Source of the DNA: Microvirga guangxiensis
GTDB lineage: Bacteria; Pseudomonadota; Alphaproteobacteria; Rhizobiales; Beijerinckiaceae
Direction: 5' to 3'
Length of the DNA stretch: 64,000 nucleotides
Assembly: GCF_900102135.1 (NCBI RefSeq)
Contig: NZ_FMVJ01000009.1
Span: 62,001-126,000 of the forward strand
Below are positions 53,865 through 60,208 of the stretch, piece by piece (the first letter of the stretch is position 1; every line of letters starts with the position of its first letter). The notes below the pieces were generated by a model, which worked only from the letters and a program-made list of their open reading frames with translations, did not search any database and had not been told where the DNA came from. The position numbers and the translations under genes were made by a program.

Positions 53865-54827
53865 TTAGCCCAATGGGGAGTCCGATTGTGTCTTTGAGAC
53901 TTGCCATGCAGGAAGCGTCTGCCATTTGGCTGGAAATCCCATCGCTGCGAGATCAGCCAGCGGGCAAGAGGCGACCAAACTCATAAGATGCTTCCGCCAT
54001 TCCGAGCCAGGCGCAACGATACCAATCAGGTATCCAATCGTAGCAAGCGTGTTGTAGAGTCGCCGTGTTGCTTCAGGGTTCATTGCCAGTTTCAGAGCAC
54101 CAGGGGCGTTTGGGATGGTCATCGTGACCGTGAACTGCTTATTCCATAGTCGACCATGATGAGCGCAGATATTGCGCACGTAAGTGAGGTGATGAGCGAG
54201 GGAAACCAAAACTTTTTCATCAAGGCCATAGGGTCTCGCAATAGCTTGGCGGTCAGCTCGGAACTTCAAATTACCGAGCCACTTCGAAAGCTGACCTAAA
54301 GACATAACTTCCGCAGCCATCCATACGGGCGGTTGCTCAGGATCATCATATTTTTGGTTGTAGTGGATGATGAAGGTGTCTTTAGAACGCTCAATTTCAT
54401 CAAGAAGGCTGGCCAGTGCCTTTGCATAGTGATGAGGGCGGTCATAGATGTTGGGATCGAGGTACCCATGAGGCCCGTACTTCACGGCTAGATGGTAAGC
54501 CCATCCACCTCGTAAGGAAACCTCAATTCTCTCTACCGCATCCATGACGAGCAACCGTAACTGCCGGTCAAAGACGTAGAGGGCTATGGCATCCTCAATT
54601 GAAGTCCCGGCCTTGAAGCGATGATCGCCATTGACCGCGGCGGCTTGCTCGAATGGGAGCCAATAAGCCCGAAGACGGTAATAACTCACGTGCCGAAGAT
54701 AATGTTCAGCTTTCGCACGGTCAGGGATGACCATGCCTCTGCGCTCCAAAAGAGCTATTTGCTCACCTATAGAGAGGGACGGCTTCGTAAATTTCATATC
54801 GTCACGGATAGGACGAGAAACAGCCAT
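53865..54827 (-). CDS. Abi_2 (AbiD/AbiF-like) abortive-infection HEPN protein
   Basis: The 320-residue protein begins with KPSLSIGEQIALLERRGMVI, then YLRHVSYYRLRAYWLPFEQA, the Abi_2 N-terminal signature. A HEPN-type active-site motif RNICAHHGRLWN (R-N-x4-H form) lies near residue 215. In lactococci AbiD and AbiF stop phage growth; HEPN members are generally RNases. It has no ribosome site at either candidate start (54827 or 54797). The coding region and flanks are AT-richer than the neighbours, so it was probably acquired separately. No antitoxin gene directly adjoins it. Confidence 0.88.
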   Translation of the reverse strand: MAVSRPIRDDMKFTKPSLSIGEQIALLERRGMVIPDRAKAEHYLRHVSYYRLRAYWLPFEQAAAVNGDHRFKAGTSIEDAIALYVFDRQLRLLVMDAVERIEVSLRGGWAYHLAVKYGPHGYLDPNIYDRPHHYAKALASLLDEIERSKDTFIIHYNQKYDDPEQPPVWMAAEVMSLGQLSKWLGNLKFRADRQAIARPYGLDEKVLVSLAHHLTYVRNICAHHGRLWNKQFTVTMTIPNAPGALKLAMNPEATRRLYNTLATIGYLIGIVAPGSEWRKHLMSLVASCPLADLAAMGFPAKWQTLPAWQVSKTQSDSPLG

Positions 54828-55159
54828 TGAAAAGAAGAAACCCGCCAGGGTGCGCAGTTCGAAACCGAAGTTCCGTCCGAGGCGTGGCGGGTCTTATTGT
54901 TCATAGATATGGCCCAGAGCCTCTTAGAAGGCAATACACAGAGGTCAAAAATAACAAAAATCTGGATACCGTACGATCGGTCACCTTTCCTGATATGCAA
55001 CACTTAGATACCCAAGATTCTTCAGGCCTCCGGCCAGACCATATTGGCTTAGTGTACCTGCGCCTTAGAGTAGAAAGTCCTAGCGAGGGCCCGAGTCACG
55101 CTCCGCTACCAAACTTGAGGTTTACTCCTGTGAAACCGCTGAGTTTCCCGTGGGGTCTA
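54828..55159. other. 332-bp region without a supportable gene
   Basis: It separates the Abi gene start from the 3' end of the Xre regulator. The sequence is AT-rich with no coding signal and must contain the Abi promoter; no clear boxes are seen. Confidence 0.4.
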
Positions 55160-55441
55160 TTACGTGTCTCTGCTGGAGGTTAGATGCTGCGAGCGCGGGT
55201 CTTCATCCGGCTTTTGCTTTTTAAGGCGTACGCCCGGTCCCTCCCCGTTCTCAGCAATGAAGATAATACCGGCCGCCTCAAACGCTCGTGCTATGGCCGC
55301 AAGATTATTGATAGAGGGAATTCTGCGCCCCTTCTCGAAATCACGAATAGTGCTTTCACTGAGGTTGGCTCTCTGTCCGAGTTGACCTTGCGACCAATCT
55401 AAAAGCCCTCTTGCAGCACGAGATTGCTCCTTGGTAATCAT
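55160..55441 (-). CDS. Xre-family helix-turn-helix regulator
   Basis: The 93-residue protein has a classic Xre fold: QSRAARGLLDWSQGQLGQRA and NLSESTIRDFEKGRRIPSIN, then LAAIARAFEAAGIIFIAENG. The ending GxGVRL is usual for short rhizobial regulators that sit beside toxin or mobile genes. Its ATG lies 107 bases from the start of the divergent five-gene cassette, with almost no leader and no ribosome site of its own, which suggests a leaderless or weak transcript. It is the likely repressor of the shared promoter region. Confidence 0.88.
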   Translation of the reverse strand: MITKEQSRAARGLLDWSQGQLGQRANLSESTIRDFEKGRRIPSINNLAAIARAFEAAGIIFIAENGEGPGVRLKKQKPDEDPRSQHLTSSRDT

Positions 55442-55469
55442 GACTGTAGCACGTTTTCCAACAAAAATA

Positions 55470-55509
55470 AACGGAAACCGTTGACAGGATCTTGCCTCAA
55501 CGGTATTCT
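55470..55509 (+). promoter_or_regulatory. Sigma70-type promoter overlapped by a palindromic operator
   Basis: TTGACA (55481-55486), a 17-base spacer and TATTCT (55504-55509) make a near-consensus plus-strand promoter, so transcription should begin around 55515. The 13-bp palindrome AACGGAAACCGTT (55470-55482) overlaps the -35 box, and a half-site CAACGG lies in the spacer (55498-55503). A protein bound to the palindrome would block RNA polymerase. The Xre regulator 29 bases to the left is the obvious candidate. Confidence 0.75.
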
Positions 55510-55548
55510 TTTACGACTACCGATTTCCGCTTATTGGAGCAACACGCC

Positions 55549-56178
55549 ATGTCTGACATGGATCGTGAGGGGCACACTTATGCCTCACGCACAGCTGAGT
55601 TCGAGAACCTTACTTGGGCGCAGCTCGAGACCGCCTTCGCGGCCGTGCTGGCCGATGCCCGTGTCGCGGCCACTCGCCTCGGGCAACTGGAACAGACCTG
55701 GGCACAGCACAAACCACGCTTGCCGGATGTGCTTATGACTACCCGAGTCGATGCCTTCTTTGACCTGTGTCACGACAATGAGGTCGGCTACTACTATACC
55801 GTCCGCGACATTCCCGCCTTGTACGAGGCCGCCAAAGCCTCGCCCCATCTCTGGCGCCGCGTGCAAGCGGTTGTGACTGCCCTCCATCGCTATCATCAGG
55901 ACACTACCCAGGCAGCCGACAAAATCGGGCTGACGACAGCTTACCAGGAGACTGCTGCGCATCAGCAGTCTCTTGTGGACGTTGCTAACGCAATTCTTCG
56001 CCGGCCGGCGACCTCGAGGGCGGTGCTGATCGCCAAGGCCAGGGTTCTCGTCGCAAGCCGGGGCCTCGACCTGACCCAAGATCCCTGGTCGCTATGGCCT
56101 CTTGACGAGCGCGCGCTCCTTGTTCTGGTGCAGGACCTGCTCGAGGACGCCTCTGCTCCTGGGGCTGGCCGGTCATGA
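55549..56178 (+). CDS. Cassette gene 1: unknown mostly helical protein
   Basis: The 209-residue product starts MSDMDREGHTYASRTAEFEN, about 34 bases after the predicted transcript start and after TTGGAGCAAC; an earlier in-frame ATG lies upstream of that transcript start. The protein looks soluble and helical (LETAFAAVLADARVAATRLG, then LWRRVQAVVTALHRYHQDTT). I recognise no family. It overlaps gene 2 by ATGA, so the products are made together. Partner or sensor roles are guesses. Confidence 0.6.
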   Translation: MSDMDREGHTYASRTAEFENLTWAQLETAFAAVLADARVAATRLGQLEQTWAQHKPRLPDVLMTTRVDAFFDLCHDNEVGYYYTVRDIPALYEAAKASPHLWRRVQAVVTALHRYHQDTTQAADKIGLTTAYQETAAHQQSLVDVANAILRRPATSRAVLIAKARVLVASRGLDLTQDPWSLWPLDERALLVLVQDLLEDASAPGAGRS

Positions 56179-56669
56179 GCTTTGAGTTCTGGTTTGCCGC
56201 AGTCATTCTGCCGCTGATCGTCTGCTGCCTGGGTTGGGGCGCCGTGCTCCTCAACGAGTGGCATTGCAGACGGCGGGATGCATGCGGCCGGTCAGCAACG
56301 CCTCTCCCCTCCCTGGGAACCGAGGATGCCAACCTGGTCTCTCAGGCCGCCCTGCGAGCAGCAGCCCACCTTGGCCTTCCCGATCCGGTCCTGGCTCAGA
56401 TCCTGGGCCCCTCTGTCGCAGAGATCGAGCAGGCCAGGGAGAACCAAGTACCCCTGATCCAAGATCGACTGACGCTCGTCCGCATGGCTCCGCTCCTGCG
56501 CCTGAGTCGGGTTCTCGACCATGGCCTCGGCGGCAAGCCGGAATCAGCCGCGAGTTGGATGACAAGCCACAACACTGCCTTTGGCGCCCGCCCCCTTGAT
56601 GTCCTGCAAGCACCAGATGGACCACAGAGAGTGCTCGATCATGTGCAGGCCCTGCTGGGATCGTCATGA
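56175..56669 (+). CDS. Cassette gene 2: membrane-anchored MbcA/ParS/Xre-type domain
   Basis: The 164-residue protein has one hydrophobic segment (FAAVILPLIVCCLGWGAVLL) and then a soluble part: AHLGLPDPVLAQILGPSVAE, LLRLSRVLDHGLGGKPESAA and WMTSHNTAFGARPLDVLQAP. The Nx.FGarPLdvL pattern with a preceding Trp is the signature of the C-terminal toxin-binding domain (DUF2384) of ParS/MbcA/Xre antitoxins. Those antitoxins are soluble, so the membrane anchor is unusual. No RES-domain toxin is adjacent. It may instead tether another cassette protein to the membrane. Confidence 0.7.
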   Translation: MSFEFWFAAVILPLIVCCLGWGAVLLNEWHCRRRDACGRSATPLPSLGTEDANLVSQAALRAAAHLGLPDPVLAQILGPSVAEIEQARENQVPLIQDRLTLVRMAPLLRLSRVLDHGLGGKPESAASWMTSHNTAFGARPLDVLQAPDGPQRVLDHVQALLGSS

Positions 56670-56711
56670 CCCGGATGGCCTTCATTTCCTCCCGCTCAAT
56701 CTGGAGCTCTC

Positions 56712-57269
56712 ATGCGGCTGACCTTTCGGGGCTTTGACGTGCTGTTCGTCGACGTCGAGGCGTCGGGCCTGAGTTCTGCCTCGTTCCCGATCGAGATCGG
56801 CTGGGTCCTCGACGATGAGGCAGAGCCTGAGAGCTTTCTCATCCGACCGCACGCGACCTGGCATTTTGATACCGGCTGGTCAACGCAATCAGCGGCCATT
56901 CACGGCATCAGGCCGGCCATGCTCGATGCCGATGGCTTGTCCGTCGAGGAGGCTTGCACCCGCTTGGATGCGGCTACCTCCGGCCGGCTTGTCGTGTCGG
57001 ATGCCCCTCAGCATGATGATTGGTGGCTTGGCCGCCTCTACGCCGCAGCAGGTCGGAGGAAGAGCTGGCCTGTGGGCGATGTCGAGCGCCTATATGGCGG
57101 GTTGGCCCAGGAGGCTGAACTCAACCCACAGGAGGCAGCGCGGCTACTCACCCTCGTGGAGCAGATCTACCCGCATCCGCATCGGGCTGGTCCTGACGCC
57201 CTGCGCTTGGCCAAAGCCGCCCGGGTCCTCAGCGATCCGGCGTTTCGGGAGCAGATTCATGGCCAATGA
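56712..57269 (+). CDS. Cassette gene 3: DEDDh-type 3'-5' exonuclease
   Basis: The 185-residue protein begins GFDVLFVDVEASGLSSASFP, then IEIGWVLDDEAEPESF. Asp14 and Glu16 are the exo I motif. Exo II lies near VVSDAPQHDDWWLGRLYAAA (Asp). Exo III is HRAGPDALRLAKAAR (His and Asp four residues apart). This is the stand-alone DnaQ/RNase T fold and it can trim DNA or RNA 3' ends. It starts 43 bases after gene 2. Its size matches minimal DEDDh nucleases. Confidence 0.88.
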   Translation: MRLTFRGFDVLFVDVEASGLSSASFPIEIGWVLDDEAEPESFLIRPHATWHFDTGWSTQSAAIHGIRPAMLDADGLSVEEACTRLDAATSGRLVVSDAPQHDDWWLGRLYAAAGRRKSWPVGDVERLYGGLAQEAELNPQEAARLLTLVEQIYPHPHRAGPDALRLAKAARVLSDPAFREQIHGQ

Positions 57270-57356
57270 GATCGGATGAGATCTTCCTCTTCTGGTTTTG
57301 CTCCTGTTCGTCAGTGCCTACTCGATTCCACGAAATCTCTGAGGAGTTTGTTTCCG

Positions 57357-57878
57357 ATGAAGCGTGTCAACTACGCCCTCCCCGGCTATCCGGAGCTGTT
57401 CTTCACCACCCAGGTCGAGGGATTGCTGCATTATAACCTAAAGAACGCTACCGTTAAAGCTGAGGGTCCTGTTGAAGCGATCCAGGTGTGGTGGCAGGAT
57501 ATGCAGCTCTGGTGTGCCGGGCAGGCTGATTGCGCCCTCGTGAACAGGGTCATTCACGCCGACTATTCGGATATTGCCATTGTCGCTTTCGGCAGCAGTC
57601 CAGAGGTTCTGGTCGCCTTCATCGTTCAGTGGCTTGGCCTTGACTGGCTGGAGTGGGTCTTACTGGACAGCCCGCCAAACACTCCTCCGGCTGCGGATCT
57701 GAAGGCAATCCTGGATCGGCTAACAGCCATCGAGGATACACTCTCCAAGAACTACCAGCAGACTGCTGCAGTCGCCTACCGTCTCTGGGCGGCAAGCCAG
57801 GCTCTCCAGAGCAAGCCTGTGCCGCTACCAAGTGGTCCCGAACCTGAGCGGGCCTGGGATGAGGCGCCAAACAATTAG
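57357..57878 (+). CDS. Cassette gene 4: unknown soluble protein
   Basis: The 173-residue product starts at ATG 57357 after GAGGAGTTTG. It contains YALPGYPELFFTTQVEGLLH, VWWQDMQLWCAGQADCALVN and ILDRLTAIEDTLSKNYQQTA, with no membrane helix. No family is recognised. It is 87 bases after the exonuclease on the same strand and very likely cotranscribed. Confidence 0.55.
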   Translation: MKRVNYALPGYPELFFTTQVEGLLHYNLKNATVKAEGPVEAIQVWWQDMQLWCAGQADCALVNRVIHADYSDIAIVAFGSSPEVLVAFIVQWLGLDWLEWVLLDSPPNTPPAADLKAILDRLTAIEDTLSKNYQQTAAVAYRLWAASQALQSKPVPLPSGPEPERAWDEAPNN

Positions 57879-57992
57879 CCCGCCGATGAAAAGCAGCTCT
57901 GACCCTTTGATCAATACGATCCGGCTTCCGCTCCGGTTCCTTCCGTGCTTATTCGACATCCCGATCAGAAAACCAGCCAGGAGATCTCCGGC

Positions 57993-58721
57993 ATGACCCG
58001 CAAGTCCTTCGGTGAAGATGACTTCGTCCACAGCGCCACGCTGCAGAATGTCAGCGCCAATCTCGATTTGGTCCGGCGTCTTGAGCATCTCTCGTTGGCG
58101 GAACTGGGCAAGCGCACCGGCCTGAGCGATCGGCATCTGGACAGCCTGATCCGCATGAGGTCGAACGTCACTGTGCTGGTGCTTGAAAAGATTGCCGACA
58201 GCCTGGGCATTCCGTTCCTCACCTTTATCGGGACGCGTCTCGACACGGGCATCCCCGGCGGGTCGTCCGGCTTTCTGGATCGTCTGAGGAATGAGCAAGC
58301 GTCGTTAGAAGAGACAACGAGGGACCCATCGCCCTTCTCTTCTCGCTCCATGTCCGATCGACGACAGCAGATCCCTTCAGGTCTCACACCTGACCTCGCT
58401 CATCTGCTTCAGCATCTAATCTCACAACAGGAACAGCTGGCTCAGAGCCAGATCAATTTGGCTCTCCAGGTGGAGGAGCTCTCCAAAGCAATCAACCCGC
58501 GCGCTACTGAACGTGGGAGTTCCTCAACGCACAGCGCGCGAACCTTAGCCCGAACGGCTGGAGCAGATCCTAGCCTAGTTTCTCCGATGCAACCGAAGGC
58601 AGCCTCAGTCAAATCATCAGCCTCAACAGAGGTCAAAAACATGCGCGCAAAGGCGGCCCCCAGACCCAAGTCTGAACCGGTGGCATCCCAGAGGCGCAAG
58701 AGCCGAAAGACTTCATCATAG
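57993..58721 (+). CDS. Cassette gene 5: Xre-type protein with a long helical and basic tail
   Basis: The 242-residue product starts at ATG 57993 after CCAGGAGATCTCC. The N-terminal domain ENVSANLDL-like stretch leads into a helix-turn-helix (LSLAELGKRTGLSDRHLDSL, RMRSNVTVLVLEKIADSLGI). A coiled-coil-prone middle (LLQHLISQQEQLAQSQINLA) and a Lys/Arg-rich end follow. The HTH is Xre-like and could bind DNA or another protein. It ends 23 bases before the IS701, which may have cut off further genes. Confidence 0.7.
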   Translation: MTRKSFGEDDFVHSATLQNVSANLDLVRRLEHLSLAELGKRTGLSDRHLDSLIRMRSNVTVLVLEKIADSLGIPFLTFIGTRLDTGIPGGSSGFLDRLRNEQASLEETTRDPSPFSSRSMSDRRQQIPSGLTPDLAHLLQHLISQQEQLAQSQINLALQVEELSKAINPRATERGSSSTHSARTLARTAGADPSLVSPMQPKAASVKSSASTEVKNMRAKAAPRPKSEPVASQRRKSRKTSS

Positions 58722-58744
58722 ACGTGTTCTGTTATGGCAACTAA

Positions 58745-60160
58745 CATTACATTTGCACCTTTCGTTTGCGATGTGAGGCTTGCGCCATCGCCTGATGCGC
58801 GCGGCGCCACGCGGACCAGGCGATCACAAAGGCAGGCTCGATCCGGCGTTGCTGGAGGCGTGTGGCCACGCGGCGGATTTCCTGGACAGACCATCGCACC
58901 AGCGCTGCAGCCTGGCTTCGTCGCTTCTTTTTTGGGGTGACGTGAGAGTGTTGGCGCGCTGGCGCACCACGGCCATCATGGCAAACGCCAGCATCACCAG
59001 CGACACATGCCGATGCCAGCCGTGACACGAGCGGGTCTCGTTGTGGGTGAGCCCCAACTCGGTCTTGGCGGTCTCGAACGCATCCTCGATCGCCCAGCGC
59101 TGCCCCTCCACCCGCACCAACTCTTCAATCGAAGTGCCAGCCGGGCACCAGGTCGAGAAGAACGCCAGGTCCCCATCAGAGAGGTTGCGCCGGATCAGCA
59201 GACCGCGTGTCCACAGGCCGGTGAGGTCATCGCTGTATTCCTCCGCCTCAAGATCGGCGAGTTCGATGTAGGCCCAGTCATACAGACGTGCCCCCTTGGT
59301 GCCGTCTCCCGCCGACAGGCGCTTCCATGCTCCAGGGGCGAGTTCCTGTGCGATCTGCTCGGCCGTGCCGGCAACGTCGGGTTTGCCGATCCAGGAGGAG
59401 AACTGATCAGTGGCATGAACGCCAAGCACGTAGCCCTTGCCGGCCCGGCGCAGCTGCATTTCGACCGCTCTCACACCATAGATCGTGTCGGCCGCGACCC
59501 AGTCGAAGGGAACGCCCGCTGCTAGAGCCCGCGCGATCATCTGTGCGGCGATCTCGGTTTTGGTGACGAAGCGAAGGCTGGCGGGAACATGAGCGGCTTG
59601 CCGCCGGATGGTATCGTTGGTCCAGTCCTTGGGCAGATACAGCTGACGGTCGATGAAGGTGCAGCCCGTGTCGGACACATAAGCGGCAAAGACGTCGATC
59701 TGGCAGCTCGTGATCTTGCCGGCTGATCCGGTGTACTGGCGGGCCACGCCACACGAGTGCTGGCCCTGCTTGAGAAAGCCAGTCTCGTCGAGGACCAGCA
59801 CCGCCCCGGGTGAGGCGAGCGTCTCAAGGGCATAGTCGCGCACCATGTCCCGCAGAGCATCCGCGTCCCAGTGGCTGCGGCCGAGCACCGCCTGCTGGCG
59901 CCAGGGACCCGGATCACCGGCGGCTTCGGCCCGCATCCACCCCGTCTTACGCCGCTCAGGGCCGAGCAGCCCATCGAGAAAGGCGGCCGCCGAGGCCGCG
60001 ATACTGGGATGGGCGAACAGGGACTTCAGGTGAGCTTTGACCTGACGCAACTCCACACACCAGAGCTCGAGCATCTGCTCGATGGCCACACCCGTCATGG
60101 CAGCCTCCTGTGTCAGATCAGGAGATTATGAGCCCATGAGTGGCGGGTGCAACTGTAGTG
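58745..60160 (-). mobile_element. IS701-family insertion sequence with CTAA target duplication
   Basis: The element is bounded by CTAA at 58741-58744 and 60161-60164, the 4-bp YTAR-type duplication of IS701. The inner ends CATTACATTTGCACC (left) and CACTACAGTTGCACC (right, minus strand) form the terminal inverted repeat. Length is 1416 bp with one transposase gene. The intact duplication shows a simple, recent insertion next to the five-gene cassette. Confidence 0.9.
58747..60098 (-). CDS. IS701-family transposase with a frame switch at an A6G run
   Basis: The minus-strand protein begins at 60098 with MTGVAIEQMLELWCVELRQV. It carries GAVLVLDETGFLKQGQHSCG (first Asp), FDWVAADTIYGVRAVEMQLR (second Asp) and VEGQRWAIEDAFETAKTELG (Glu). 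The starting frame would end at 58824 in an odd tail. From an A6G run (complement of 58927-58932) the -1 frame reads LVRWSVQEIRRVATRLQQRR and ends with TAA inside the terminal repeat at 58747. A native end inside the repeat favours the shifted frame. Either ribosomes slip at this site, or a single A is missing or extra. Confidence 0.8.
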
Positions 60161-60208
60161 CTAAAGCAACATTTGTGGGCTAGAACCTTGTAGCCTGAGT
60201 CACAGCGT

